From an uncultured Lachnospiraceae bacterium (GTDB lineage: Bacteria; Bacillota; Clostridia; Lachnospirales; Lachnospiraceae), in NCBI GenBank assembly GCA_934370915.1, contig CAKRNI010000002.1:1-50926 (forward strand): a stretch of DNA of 50,926 nucleotides. The letters are read 5' to 3'. This document shows positions 15,514 through 25,625 of this stretch, piece by piece. A program made the translations under genes and the position numbers. The notes under the pieces were generated by a model. It searched no databases. It was given only the letters and a program-made list of their open reading frames with translations, and had not been told where the DNA came from. Position 1 is the first letter of the stretch. Each line of letters begins with the position of its first letter.

Positions 15514-16602
15514 ATGGCTGATCTGATGACGGGAACCTATAGTACAGAAAACCTGCGGAGAGATAATGGCGGTTTTATGATACCGGATTTTTCCATTGAA
15601 GCAGATGGAAAACAGATCCGCCGGTCTTCAAAGAGCGGGACGCTTTTTGTTGATTCCGTTCAACTGAAGCTCTCCGCCGATGCCTCAGGATCCCTGACAT
15701 TTGATGTATTGAACGCCTATGATCTCGAAGCAAGGAAATTTTCGGATAAGGTAAAAGAAATGTTGAAACCGGGGAATGCGGTCAGCGCAAAGTTTGGGTA
15801 TGCCGGAAATCTCGTGGAAATCTTCAGCGGATATATCCACAGCGTAAATTACGAGTACAATGACACTCCGACGATCTCTGTGACAGCGGTGGATATGATC
15901 CGGCTTATGCAGGACAACGAAGGCGGCGGACGGATCTATACCGGAAAATCTTATACGGAAATCTTTCAGGCGGTGATGAAACGCTACAGCTCCATATGCC
16001 CTTCAAAAAACATAAAAGCAGATCCGCCGGCGGCAGTGGGGCAGACGCTGCAGATAGCACAGAAAGGCAGCGATTACTCGTTCGTAAAGGATACGCTCTG
16101 CAGGTTAGAATGCCGGGAATTTTTCGTTCTGGCAGGAAAAGCGTATTTTATTGACGCCTCCAGGAAAAAACAGTCCGTCGTGTCCCTGGAATGGGGGCGG
16201 GATATCCTTTCTTTTTCCTGCGAGAGGAATTACATATATGAAACACTTCGGGTTCAGATGGTGGATCAGAACCGGCAGACGAAATCTCTGGAAAAGGAGA
16301 TGACCTTTGAAGGACAACATCAGAAACGGGTGATCCCATCTCCCGGGATCAAGAATGTATCGATCGATTCAGAAGGAGATGCGGAGCGGGCGGCACTTCA
16401 GGTGAAAAAAGCGGTGGATGAAGAACGGCAGAAGGCAGTCCACTGCTCCGGAACCTGTATTGGAATCCCGCAGATTGTTCCGGGAAGAAGCCTGACGATC
16501 AGAAAACTGGATGCCTGGATTGACGGGACATACGAGATTCTGTCGGTGGAACACCGGATCGATGAGAATGGATATACAACACAGTTTGAACTTGGCGGCT
16601 GA
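15514..16602 (+). CDS. Baseplate hub protein, phage late control D/gp27-like (Afp8 N-terminal half)
   Basis: 362 residues. Begins with IPDFSIEADGKQIRRSSKSGTLFVDSVQLKLSADASGSLTFDVLNAYD, and a GNAVSAKFGYAG/IFSGYIHSVNYEYNDTPTISVTAVD block typical of the VgrG/gpD hub; the C-terminal strands end YEILSVEHRIDENGYTTQFEL. In Afp8/PVC8 this part is fused to the spike; here hub and spike are split into two genes, the spike following 21 nt later. The ribosome site GGAAAGGAGG precedes the ATG. Confidence 0.92.
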   Translation: MADLMTGTYSTENLRRDNGGFMIPDFSIEADGKQIRRSSKSGTLFVDSVQLKLSADASGSLTFDVLNAYDLEARKFSDKVKEMLKPGNAVSAKFGYAGNLVEIFSGYIHSVNYEYNDTPTISVTAVDMIRLMQDNEGGGRIYTGKSYTEIFQAVMKRYSSICPSKNIKADPPAAVGQTLQIAQKGSDYSFVKDTLCRLECREFFVLAGKAYFIDASRKKQSVVSLEWGRDILSFSCERNYIYETLRVQMVDQNRQTKSLEKEMTFEGQHQKRVIPSPGIKNVSIDSEGDAERAALQVKKAVDEERQKAVHCSGTCIGIPQIVPGRSLTIRKLDAWIDGTYEILSVEHRIDENGYTTQFELGG

Positions 16603-16623
16603 TTATGGGGAAGGAGATAGAGC

Positions 16624-17409
16624 ATGGATCTGTTTAAAGAAATTCTTGATACAAAAACATCGTCTTCATCCCCGCGATTCCGGATGCAGATGGCAGACCT
16701 TGCCACCGCGGTGGTGAAGGAAAACTGGGACAAAGAACATCCGGGCTGTGTCAAAGTGGAATATATTCTTGGTGCGGACGGTGCAAAGACATCCGACTGG
16801 ATCCGGGTTCTTCACGGATATGCCGGAAAAGGATTCGGTTCCTACGCTCTGCCGGAGATCGGCAGTGAGGTCCTCGTGGGGTTTATTATGGGTGATATGG
16901 AAAATGCGGTAGTTCTCGGATGCCTGCACAACAGCGAAAACCCACTCCCGGAAAAGACTGCGAATGAAAAGAATACAGTCAAGGAAATCAGGACGAAGGG
17001 CGGCTACGAACTTACGATCTCAGAAGAAAAAGGAAAAGAAAAGCTCTCTGTGAAAACTCCCGGGGAGCAGATCCTGATGATCGATGATGAAAACCAGAAG
17101 ATCGAACTTCAGGATAAACAGGGAAAGGAAAAGATCCTGATTGATGGAAAAACGAATTCTGTCAGCATCACAGGGGATAAGAAAATCGAACTTGCAAGTA
17201 AAAGCGCGAAGCTTCTCCTCGACGGCGGTGCAAATAAGATCGAACTCACTGCATCGCAGATCAGCATCAACGGAAAACAGATGGCAGAGCTCAAGGGACA
17301 GTCGTTAAAGTTGGAGGGTACTTCTGTAGAGTTAAAAGCGAAGGGAACGATGAAAGCGGAAGCATCGGGAATTGCCCAGCTCAAGGGAGCGATGGTAAAG
17401 ATCAACTAA
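16624..17409 (+). CDS. Baseplate spike protein, gpV/gp5-OB fold with beta-helix tail (Afp8 C-terminal half)
   Basis: 261 residues. The OB-fold domain (about 30-115) includes GCVKVEYILG, DWIRVLHGYAGKGFGSYALPEIGSEVLVGFIMGDMENAVVLGCLHN, the classic VgrG/gpV signature. Residues 120-261 are short repeating strands (IELQDKQGKEKILIDGK, LKLEGTSVELKAKG) that would form the triangular spike. The membrane-piercing spike is probably capped by the DUF4280 PAAR-like protein at 34513. AAGGAG ribosome site; follows the hub gene directly. Confidence 0.93.
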   Translation: MDLFKEILDTKTSSSSPRFRMQMADLATAVVKENWDKEHPGCVKVEYILGADGAKTSDWIRVLHGYAGKGFGSYALPEIGSEVLVGFIMGDMENAVVLGCLHNSENPLPEKTANEKNTVKEIRTKGGYELTISEEKGKEKLSVKTPGEQILMIDDENQKIELQDKQGKEKILIDGKTNSVSITGDKKIELASKSAKLLLDGGANKIELTASQISINGKQMAELKGQSLKLEGTSVELKAKGTMKAEASGIAQLKGAMVKIN

Positions 17410-17427
17410 GGAGGTGGAGGCGCAGGT

Positions 17428-17838
17428 ATGGAAGAAAGAGAAAAGCGAGCGTTTTTGGGAACCGGCTTCCACTTTCCGTTGGAGATCGATGAGACCACAG
17501 GGCGGTTCCGGATGAGTAGTGAAGAGGAAAATATCAGAGAATCCATCAAACTGATCCTGATGACAGGAAAAGGAGAGCGGGTCATGCGTCCGGAATTCGG
17601 CTGCGGTCTCAAACAGTATACCTATGAGACAATGGACTACGGAACGATGGTACAGATGGAGCGGGAGATCAAGACAGCGTTAGAACGCTGGGAACCGCGG
17701 ATCGAGGATGTGGAAGCTTCTGTTTCGCCGGGGGAAGCACAGAACGCGCTGATGATCCGGATCGCGTTCCGGGTCAGGGCAACCAATAACCCGTATAATT
17801 ATGTATTTCCTTTCTTTTTACAGGAAGGTTTTGAATAA
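17428..17838 (+). CDS. gp25-like baseplate wedge protein (GPW/gp25, Afp9-like)
   Basis: 136 residues with the gp25 core: GTGFHFPLEIDETTGRFRMSSEEENIRESIKLILMTGKGERVMRPEFGCGL, then METEIKTALERWEPRIEDVE-like helix and strands IRIAFRVRATNNPYNYVFPF. It connects sheath to baseplate in T4 and Afp. AGGAGG lies just upstream, overlapping the previous stop region; tightly packed with its neighbours. Confidence 0.95.
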   Translation: MEEREKRAFLGTGFHFPLEIDETTGRFRMSSEEENIRESIKLILMTGKGERVMRPEFGCGLKQYTYETMDYGTMVQMEREIKTALERWEPRIEDVEASVSPGEAQNALMIRIAFRVRATNNPYNYVFPFFLQEGFE

Positions 17839-17864
17839 ATGACGAGAAGCAGGGAGGACGCTGT

Positions 17865-20858
17865 ATGAAAATACCGGATATGAATGAAAAAAATACCAGG
17901 GCGTTTTTAGATAAAGTCAGAGAACGCGCGTCCTCCTACACCCCTGAGTGGCGTATGGATCTTGAAAATCCAGATGGCGGAACCGCGCTGGCATTATTGT
18001 TTGCGGGAATGCACGAGGATACGTTAAAGAAATATGCGCAGCTTCCGAGAAAAAGTATGCTGGACTTCTTTAACTGTGTGGGTACAGCTCTGGCACCTGC
18101 GCGGCCGGCCGGCGGATACGCGGTATTTGGACTTGTGAATCAGGAGGCAGATGGAACAGAGATCCGGAGAGGAACCGGACTTCTTGCCAGACCGGAGGAA
18201 GATCAGGAAGAAATCGTATTTGAGACGAGAAACGATGTATATGTGACTCCATCGAGAATCTGTGACATGGTTCAGGTCATTCCGGAAAAAGACGGGATAT
18301 ACAGGATACACAAGGAAGAGGATCAGAAAGTACCGGGAAATTTTCCACTGTTTGAGGAATACGGAGAAAATGTTCAGGAACATACGCTTTATCTGGCCCA
18401 CAATCATGTTTTCTACGTGAAAAGATCCGGAAGTATCCGTCTGACATTCAGAAAAAGCCGGAACCGGAAACCGGATGCCTCTGTTCTGAGAACACTTGCG
18501 GATCCGGAGTCGGCATCAGTGGAGTATTCAGCAGGGGAACGGTTTGAGCCGTTTGCGAAGGTGGAAGCAGAACCGGAGACGGGAGAACTGATCCTTCATA
18601 AGGGAGAAGATCAGCCGTTAACAGAAAAATGTGAGGTGGACGGAACAGAAGCTTTCTGGATCAGGATCCGCTGCAGGAATGTGTCCCTGCTGTCGGAGCT
18701 GGAATTTGCAGATATCCGGGTAACCTCCCAGACTGAACGCAGTATCCCGGACGTGACTTTTGCGGGCGGGATCGAACAGAGGGGGGAATATCTTCCCTTT
18801 GGTGAACAGATGGGACTTTATGAGGAAGTTTATTTCTCGTCGGAGCAGGCACTGTCCCAGAAAAACGCTCAGATCACCTTGTCATTCCGGATGAATTTCC
18901 TCCGGATACCGTCTGAAACGTATGGACAGGATCGGAAGAGGGACTGGAAGCTTATCATGAAACGGACGGATTTTATTCCGGACCCGGAGTATGATATCGG
19001 GATCGATGAGGTGATCTGGGAGTATTATAACGGGAATGACTGGAGAAAACTTCCTGAGAGTGACAGATATTCCAAGGTGTTCCGGGCGGCTTCCGATCAA
19101 CTCGAAAGAAAGACGGAGATTACATTCAACTGTCCGGGAGATCTGACACCGGTGCTTGTCGGGGCAGTAGAAGGAAGGTATATACGGGCAAGGATTTTAA
19201 AAATGAATAATCTGTATCGATGGAACGGACAGTATATCACTCCGGTTTTAAGAGATACAGGATTTGAATACCGATATCACGAGCCGCTTCCGATGCCGGA
19301 GCTGATAGAACGGTTGAATAATATGAGATCCGACAGGATCTACCCGGAAGATCTTTTCCGGTCTGGAAAAGATCTGAAACCGTTTGTCCCGCTGGAGGAG
19401 GAGCGTGAGACTTTATATATAGGCTTTGACCAGCCGCTGCGGCAGTGGCCGATCCGCATCTTTTTCAAACTCCGGTCAGGCAGTCAGAATGGAAAACTCC
19501 TGAGGTACGAGTATTATAACGGAAAAACCTGGAAAGCACTGAACATGATCGACGGAACAGAAGGTTTCGGCCGGATCGGAATCGTTACATTGCTTGGAAA
19601 TTCCGATTTTATGCCGGGAATCCTGTGGGGAAAAGAGAGGTTCTGGATCAGGATCAGGAAGACTGGAGATGAACGGAATACAGAGACTTCGCAGCGAACG
19701 ATGATCCAGGAGATATGGATGAATGCCACGGAGATCACGGCGGAGGAGACCATGGAACAGGAGGTCTTTTCCATAGGAGCAAACGAAAAAAATGCTGTGT
19801 TCCGTCTGGCAGCAGGAAATATTACAAAAGCGGAAGTATGGGTGCAGGAACACCGGGAATATTCCGAGGAGCAGCTTGCGAAGCTTCGGCAGGTTTATGA
19901 AATCCGGACAGAAAAGACGGAGGACGGAACCGTGAGACATGTCTGGATCCGCTGGGAAGAACGGGAAAATTTCGCGTCCTCGGCTGAGACAGACTGCCAT
20001 TATATGCTCGATAAAAATGAGGGAATCTTACAGTTTTCCGATGGGATCCATGGAAGGATTCCGGATGACTGCGGTGAAGCTTCCATACGGGTCGGATACC
20101 GGTGCGGGGGCGGAAAACGCGGAAATGTGCCGGCGGGAGCAGTAAACAGGTTCCGGGAGACCACCGGTTTTGTCAATCAGGTCATAAATCCAATGGACAT
20201 GTCCGGAGGTGTGGATCGGGAAAATGTGGAGACAGCGATCCAGAGGCAGGGGCGGGCATTCCGCCACAGAGGACGTGCGGTGACTGCCGGAGATTATGAA
20301 GCATTGGCGATGGAAAGCAGCGGCAGTATCCTGAAGGCGAAATGTTTTCCGGGACAGGGGCGTGTGAATCTTGTCCTGCTGCTGCGGGAGCATAACCGGG
20401 AATTGGAAAATTTTGATCTGGTAAAACGGGAATGCCTTCGATACATGGAGGACAAAATTCCGGCGTTCCTTCTGGAAAACAGGAAATTCCGGATTCTGGA
20501 ACCGCAGTTTATCCATATGGCGGTGAAGGCCGAGGTCCGTGTGAGGGATATGAACCAGATTTTAGAGACGAGGCAGAGAATTTTAAAAGCACTTCATCTG
20601 TTTCTGGACCCCATGGAGGGGAATTTTCAGGGAAATGGATGGGAGATCGGAGTGGTTCCGAACCAGATCCAGATTTTAAATGAACTTCGGGGAGTTCAGG
20701 GCGTGGAGATTGTAACGTCACTGAGACTGATCCTGCAGACGGAACAGAATGGAAGATTTGTGGAGCTTGATACGGAAGAACTCGAAAAATTCCCGTATGC
20801 CGTGGCAGTAGAGGGAGAGCATCAGATCGATATAACAACGGGAGGTGGAGCAGATTGA
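17865..20858 (+). CDS. Baseplate J-like wedge protein, large (Afp11-like)
   Basis: 997 residues. The N-terminus has a wedge-like helix start (TRAFLDKVRERASSYTPEWRMDLENPDGGTALALLFAGM). The C-terminal third carries the J-like core: GILQFSDGIHGRIPDD, IRVGYRCGGGKRGNVPAGAVN, NPMDMSGGVDRENVETAIQRQGRAFRHRGRAVTAGDYEALAM. That region is shared with the next gene. The enlarged middle is probably an outward decoration domain. Ribosome site GGGAGG. It ends in a TTGA overlap with the next gene. Confidence 0.9.
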   Translation: MKIPDMNEKNTRAFLDKVRERASSYTPEWRMDLENPDGGTALALLFAGMHEDTLKKYAQLPRKSMLDFFNCVGTALAPARPAGGYAVFGLVNQEADGTEIRRGTGLLARPEEDQEEIVFETRNDVYVTPSRICDMVQVIPEKDGIYRIHKEEDQKVPGNFPLFEEYGENVQEHTLYLAHNHVFYVKRSGSIRLTFRKSRNRKPDASVLRTLADPESASVEYSAGERFEPFAKVEAEPETGELILHKGEDQPLTEKCEVDGTEAFWIRIRCRNVSLLSELEFADIRVTSQTERSIPDVTFAGGIEQRGEYLPFGEQMGLYEEVYFSSEQALSQKNAQITLSFRMNFLRIPSETYGQDRKRDWKLIMKRTDFIPDPEYDIGIDEVIWEYYNGNDWRKLPESDRYSKVFRAASDQLERKTEITFNCPGDLTPVLVGAVEGRYIRARILKMNNLYRWNGQYITPVLRDTGFEYRYHEPLPMPELIERLNNMRSDRIYPEDLFRSGKDLKPFVPLEEERETLYIGFDQPLRQWPIRIFFKLRSGSQNGKLLRYEYYNGKTWKALNMIDGTEGFGRIGIVTLLGNSDFMPGILWGKERFWIRIRKTGDERNTETSQRTMIQEIWMNATEITAEETMEQEVFSIGANEKNAVFRLAAGNITKAEVWVQEHREYSEEQLAKLRQVYEIRTEKTEDGTVRHVWIRWEERENFASSAETDCHYMLDKNEGILQFSDGIHGRIPDDCGEASIRVGYRCGGGKRGNVPAGAVNRFRETTGFVNQVINPMDMSGGVDRENVETAIQRQGRAFRHRGRAVTAGDYEALAMESSGSILKAKCFPGQGRVNLVLLLREHNRELENFDLVKRECLRYMEDKIPAFLLENRKFRILEPQFIHMAVKAEVRVRDMNQILETRQRILKALHLFLDPMEGNFQGNGWEIGVVPNQIQILNELRGVQGVEIVTSLRLILQTEQNGRFVELDTEELEKFPYAVAVEGEHQIDITTGGGAD

Positions 20859-22690
20859 TTCCTACGATTCGGCTGGATGAGGAAAATTTTCAGGAAATCT
20901 TTGAGACGGCGAGAAAACGGATTCCGCTCCTGTACCCGGAATGGACAAATTTCAATGAAAATGATTCTGGAATTGCGCTTTTGGAATTGTTCTCATGGCT
21001 GAAGGAAGTTCAGGAATTTCATCTGAATCAGGTCGGACTGGAACATGAATCCGTATATTTAAAATTACTGGGCATCGAAAGGAAAGAAATCTGCCCGGCA
21101 AGGACAGTGGTAACCTGTTGTTCCGTGAAGGAGGAGACGGAGCTGCCGGAAGGTTTCCAGTTCCACGCAGGAGAGATCCCGTTCTGTTCCGTGGAAAGGA
21201 CAAGGCTTTTTTCCGGAAAGCTTTGGCGGGTGCGTACAGGAAATACAGGAAGGCAGGGATATGTCTCGGAACGGGAGTGGGATGGATCCGATACGGGATG
21301 GAAACTTCCGGTTTTTACGGAAACACCGGAATACGGCAGTTTTCTGGAAATGGAGTTTGCCGGAAAGATGACAGGGGGACAGACCTTTGGATTCTTCTTC
21401 CGCCTTCCGGAAGAACGGAGCGCAAAAAGAAATCCGGTTTCAGAAGAGTTTGAGCCGCTGGCGGGGATCCGAGCGGAGTGCAGAGATACCGGTTCAGACA
21501 GCTGGAAGATATGTGAACTTGTGCGGGATGATACACACGCATTCCTGTACAGCGGAATCATAAAGATCCGGATCCCGGATGAGATGGGAGAATCTGGCGC
21601 GGACAGGATCCGGTTTGTGTTTTCAGAAGGAGAATACGATGTAGTACCGGTACTCTCAGAGATCCTCTTAAATCCTGTGGAGCTCTGCCAGATGGAGCAG
21701 AGCGGGGAGAGGATTCTGGGAGAGGGGACAGGATTCCCAAATCAGAGATTTCCGTTGGAGAGCGCCGGGACAATTCCGGCCTCAGTGGAACTGGAAGCAG
21801 AAGCTCCTGAGCATCCGGGAATATTTGAACCCTGGAGACGCGTCCGTGATTTTTCCGGATCAAAGCCGGAAGACAGACATTTTGTGGTTGACGGAGAGAG
21901 TGGAGATATCTGCTTTGGAGATGGAATCCACGGATTGCCGCCGGAAGGAATCATCCGTCTGATGCGACTTGGCAGGACAGAGGGAGTCGGCGGAAATGTA
22001 AAAAAAGGTCAGATCCATCCGGGGAGATCAGAGGAAGAAGAGATCCATCTGTTTGAGGCATGGAATTTTGAGGATGTAACAGGCGGAGCTGACAGGGAGT
22101 CCACGAAAAGCTGTTTTGAGAGATTTGAAGCAGAACTCGCAAAAAAGTATTCTGCAGTCACAAAAGCGGATTATGAGGAGCTTATAAAGCGTGCGCCGGG
22201 ACTTCTCATCGAGCGGGTAAAGGTCGTGAGAGCAGATTGGGAACATAACCGGATCGTGGCGGCGGTAAAGCCCTGGTCAGAGAAAAAATGCCCGAAGCTG
22301 AGTGCCGGATACCGGAAGAACATCACGAAATTTATGGAGAAGAAGAGGATTCTGGGAACGGATCTTCAGATCGCCGAACCGGAATATGTCCAGATCCGTG
22401 TCTATGCGGATCTGGAACTTGTCGCGTGGTACAGGGATACCGAGCAGGTGTTAAAAGGAAAAATCCGCCGGTATTTTGAAGAATTCTGTTCGGACTTTGG
22501 GAGTCCGGTGTTATACAGCGGACTTTACGGATTTCTCGATGGACTGCAGGGAATCCGAAGAATCCGGTCACTTACAATCGATGCGGCCGGACAGGGGATT
22601 CTACGAAATGTGAACGGGGATGTTTTTCTTCCTTCCGCGGGACTCGCGGTACTGGAACAGATCCAGCTCAGCGTATCCTACACGGGATAA
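20855..22690 (+). CDS. Baseplate J-like wedge protein, second (Afp12-like)
   Basis: 611 residues, starting at TTG (20855) that overlaps the TGA stop of the preceding gene; GGAGGTGG at 20841-20848, 6-nt spacing, supports this start. N-terminal ETARKRIPLLYPEWTNFNENDSGIALLELFSWLKE is the typical start of baseplate J wedge proteins. J-core: DGESGDICFGDGIHGLPPEG, GRTEGVGGNVKKGQI, FEDVTGGADRESTKSCFERFEAELAKKYSAVTKADYEEL. It pairs with the 997-residue protein to form a heteromeric wedge as Afp11/12 do. Confidence 0.92.
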   Translation: MIPTIRLDEENFQEIFETARKRIPLLYPEWTNFNENDSGIALLELFSWLKEVQEFHLNQVGLEHESVYLKLLGIERKEICPARTVVTCCSVKEETELPEGFQFHAGEIPFCSVERTRLFSGKLWRVRTGNTGRQGYVSEREWDGSDTGWKLPVFTETPEYGSFLEMEFAGKMTGGQTFGFFFRLPEERSAKRNPVSEEFEPLAGIRAECRDTGSDSWKICELVRDDTHAFLYSGIIKIRIPDEMGESGADRIRFVFSEGEYDVVPVLSEILLNPVELCQMEQSGERILGEGTGFPNQRFPLESAGTIPASVELEAEAPEHPGIFEPWRRVRDFSGSKPEDRHFVVDGESGDICFGDGIHGLPPEGIIRLMRLGRTEGVGGNVKKGQIHPGRSEEEEIHLFEAWNFEDVTGGADRESTKSCFERFEAELAKKYSAVTKADYEELIKRAPGLLIERVKVVRADWEHNRIVAAVKPWSEKKCPKLSAGYRKNITKFMEKKRILGTDLQIAEPEYVQIRVYADLELVAWYRDTEQVLKGKIRRYFEEFCSDFGSPVLYSGLYGFLDGLQGIRRIRSLTIDAAGQGILRNVNGDVFLPSAGLAVLEQIQLSVSYTG

Positions 22691-22712
22691 AAAGGAAAGA
22701 TGGGAGTACCAG

Positions 22713-23831
22713 ATGGCAGAAGACAGGAAATACTTTATCTTTAATAAACCGATGGACTACCGGAGAGGAACGGTGGATAGAATGAATGCCGCAGACGGGA
22801 TCCTGAGGCTGACCGGGGCGGAACCAGGCTGGTTTTTCTCAAGAGTTCTGGACAGCAGGGAAGAGGAGATGACCTGGCACCGTCTGAGAACTGTATGCGC
22901 GGAGAGAGACGGCGGATGGAACATGACTCTTTACAGCAGTGACAGCCGGTTTCTTGTATGGGGTGACAACAGCGCACCGGTGGACGAGGTTATGGCGAAT
23001 CCGGAACTCTCTCTGGAAGAAAAAAAACAGCGGATGAGTTCCTGCTTCGCGAAAGAGATCCGGGGAGAAGCGGATGTGCTGCTGTTTGACGTAAGAGGCA
23101 GATATCTCTGGTTTCTTCTTGAGGCCGGGGGCGCGGCGGGAGATTTTGATGGAATCACAGAGATCCGGATCGATTTCCCGAAACAGAGCTGGATCTCCTG
23201 GCTGCCGGAGGTCTATCAGGGAAGCGGAAAGAACCGGGATTTTCTGGAGCGGTATCTCGGGGTATTCCAGAGCTTCTATGAAGAACTGACGGAGAAGATC
23301 GAACGAAGTCCGGACCTCTTTGATCCGGATTGTGCGCAGGCGGACTTCCTTTCCTGGATGGCAGGATGGTTGTCCATCGAGGACATTCCGGCCTGGAATG
23401 AAGAACAGTTGAGGTATCTTTTAAAAAATGCCCTGCGGCTCTACCGGATCCGGGGAACTGTAGAATATCTGAAGGAAATGCTGACCTTATACAGAGACTG
23501 CGAGGTGTATGTGGTGGAACATTACCAGATGCAGGAGAGCGATCCGGAGAAGATCCGCAGATGGAAGAAACTGTATGGTGACAGTCCTTATACAGTGACA
23601 GTCCTGATCCATACGGGGCAGAATGGAGGACAGAAGGAATACAGGACCTTCATGCAGATTGTGAGACATGCGGTTCCGGCTCATATAGACTGCAGGATCG
23701 TCCTGCTGACTCCTTACATCTTTCTGGATCAGCACACGTATCTCGGCGTCAACAGCCGGCTTGGTGAATATCGTCCGATGCAGTTAGACGGATTGTCTGC
23801 CATGCATTTTTCACGGATCGGACAGTTGTAA
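22713..23831 (+). CDS. Phage tail protein I-like baseplate protein
   Basis: 372 residues. The C-terminal half carries the P2-gpI/Tail_P2_I signature: SWLPEVYQGSGKNRDFLERYLGVFQSFYEELTEKIERSPDLFDPDCAQADFLSWMAGWLSIED, LLKNALRLYRIRGTVEYLKEML and the end HIDCRIVLL. The N-terminal 150 residues are an added domain. Start chosen at 22713 (GGGAG, 6-nt spacing), not the upstream in-frame ATG inside the previous gene. In P2-like phages gpI precedes the tail fibre gene, which supports a fibre role for the next gene. Confidence 0.88.
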   Translation: MAEDRKYFIFNKPMDYRRGTVDRMNAADGILRLTGAEPGWFFSRVLDSREEEMTWHRLRTVCAERDGGWNMTLYSSDSRFLVWGDNSAPVDEVMANPELSLEEKKQRMSSCFAKEIRGEADVLLFDVRGRYLWFLLEAGGAAGDFDGITEIRIDFPKQSWISWLPEVYQGSGKNRDFLERYLGVFQSFYEELTEKIERSPDLFDPDCAQADFLSWMAGWLSIEDIPAWNEEQLRYLLKNALRLYRIRGTVEYLKEMLTLYRDCEVYVVEHYQMQESDPEKIRRWKKLYGDSPYTVTVLIHTGQNGGQKEYRTFMQIVRHAVPAHIDCRIVLLTPYIFLDQHTYLGVNSRLGEYRPMQLDGLSAMHFSRIGQL

Positions 23832-23849
23832 GAGAAAGGAATACAGCAA

Positions 23850-25589
23850 ATGAAGAACATGAAGTATTTTCCCTTTGAAAGAAATAAATATTTTTACGGC
23901 AAGCTTCTGACTGTGGATGACTTTGAAACAGAACAGAGATATATGAATGATAAAAGACGAGTACTGAACCGTTTTTTATATGGAACCGGAGTGGTATGTG
24001 GACTGAATGTAGTCCCGATCGATGACATGACAATCTCTGTGGAACCCGGACTTGCGCTGGATTTCTCCGGCCGGGAGATCGTTGTGGATACACCGGCAGT
24101 AAAAAAATTGTCCATGATCGATGGATTTGATTCTTTTATCAGGAGCGGTGACGAAAAGAAATATCTGTACCTCTGTATGGACTATAAGGAGACGGAGCGG
24201 GAACCGGTTCACAATGTGACCGGGGAGAGCGGGGTGGAGTATAACCGTTATCAGGAAGGCTACGAGCTTACAGTGACGGAGCGGGAGCCGTCCCAGACGG
24301 TGCTTTCCGATGCGGTATTTTATGAACATACATCGGTGATCTATATGGGGAAAGGCGTGAAGATCACCCAGACATGTCCGTCCTATGCGTCCTGCGGAGA
24401 TACATTTGAACTTAAGATTCTGGTGGAAAATATGGGACAGGGCCAGTCGATCCGCTTTTCCTACGATCTTGGACTTACATGTCTGGAATATGCCGGGGAA
24501 AACCATCTGACCGTCATGTTTGACGAGGAAAAGCATCAGAAGGAAGACAGATACGAGATCATTTACCGTGTGAAGGCGAGTTCTACAAAGAATGCGGAAG
24601 GAATCCTGGAACTCGCAAAGGACAGTTTCCACCTTGCCTTCGGCGGAAGAGAGATGGAAGCAGCTGCAGCCGGAAAGCAGGCGGTGAAGCTGATCAGCGG
24701 AAAAGTCTCCGATGAAGTCAGAAAGAACTATTACCGGAGCGCGATGGAAGATATTCTTCGGAATAACTATCAGCAAAGCATTTATCTGGCAAAGATCTAT
24801 GTGATCCGGGCAGGGGAGTCGTATCTCATTGATGCAGTGGAGCCGATGCCATTTGGGCAGTTTGTATACAATAATGTGCTGGCAGATGTGATGGGAAAGA
24901 TAGGAAGAACAGAAGATGCCCTGATGGTAAAAGATCAGGCAGATTTTGGCAGTTCCCATGGAAAACAGATAGAAAAAAGTAAGAGCGAGGAGCCGGCAGT
25001 GACTACCGGCCATGTGATCTTTGATCTTGGGCTCGGCGGAAACACGGGACAGAGATTTTTCTCCGGGGATATTTCCCATGAGCTGGGGCTCGGAAATGTG
25101 ACGATCATTCTTGGCTCCTGCACCGGTGTGCGGGATGAGGACAGCGTGATCTACGGTTCCCCGGAGATCTTCACAGATGAAGTACCGTTCCGCGCAGAGT
25201 TAGCTGCGAAGGCGGACGCAAAGACAGGAACCTTCCGGATCGGGCTGCGGCTTGTCGAGCCGACTATGAACCGGTACGTCAGGGTCAACTGGACAGCAAT
25301 CCGGGATGCGAAGGAAAAGGTCCATGATGTGGAAGAGACGGCGCTTTTGATCCGGCCGGACATTCTGTATCTGAAGACCAGAGAGACATTCTTTCTGGAG
25401 CCGGAATTCAGAGGAATCGCCCCGACACCGGTGACCTGGAGCATCAGAGAAGAAAATGGTGGAACCATCGAACCAAACGGAAAATATACGGCTCCAAATG
25501 TGCCGGGAATCTTTGAAGTGAGTGCAGCCAGCACCAGGTATGAAAACCTCCGGGCCTCCATCTATGTGGTGGTGCGCGATGGGGAGTAA
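23850..25589 (+). CDS. Candidate fibre/adhesin: baseplate-associated protein with Ig-like C-terminus
   Basis: 579 residues. The N-terminal domain (1-90) begins MKNMKYFPFERNKYFYGKLLTVDDF and includes GTGVVCGLNV and VEPGLALDFSGREIVVD, a module I associate with proteins next to tail protein I in eCIS loci. The middle (about 170-260) is a CARDB-like beta region (VKITQTCPSYASCGDTFELKILVENMGQG). The C-terminal 80 residues look like a bacterial Ig-like domain (PVTWSIREENGGTIEPNGKYTAPNVPGIFEVSA). No signal peptide, so export would occur as part of the particle. Position after the gpI-like gene and Ig domain suggest target binding (inference). AAAGGAA ribosome site. Confidence 0.75.
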   Translation: MKNMKYFPFERNKYFYGKLLTVDDFETEQRYMNDKRRVLNRFLYGTGVVCGLNVVPIDDMTISVEPGLALDFSGREIVVDTPAVKKLSMIDGFDSFIRSGDEKKYLYLCMDYKETEREPVHNVTGESGVEYNRYQEGYELTVTEREPSQTVLSDAVFYEHTSVIYMGKGVKITQTCPSYASCGDTFELKILVENMGQGQSIRFSYDLGLTCLEYAGENHLTVMFDEEKHQKEDRYEIIYRVKASSTKNAEGILELAKDSFHLAFGGREMEAAAAGKQAVKLISGKVSDEVRKNYYRSAMEDILRNNYQQSIYLAKIYVIRAGESYLIDAVEPMPFGQFVYNNVLADVMGKIGRTEDALMVKDQADFGSSHGKQIEKSKSEEPAVTTGHVIFDLGLGGNTGQRFFSGDISHELGLGNVTIILGSCTGVRDEDSVIYGSPEIFTDEVPFRAELAAKADAKTGTFRIGLRLVEPTMNRYVRVNWTAIRDAKEKVHDVEETALLIRPDILYLKTRETFFLEPEFRGIAPTPVTWSIREENGGTIEPNGKYTAPNVPGIFEVSAASTRYENLRASIYVVVRDGE

Positions 25590-25625
25590 AACGAAACTTT
25601 AAGAAATATGTGAAAAGGAGGAGCC

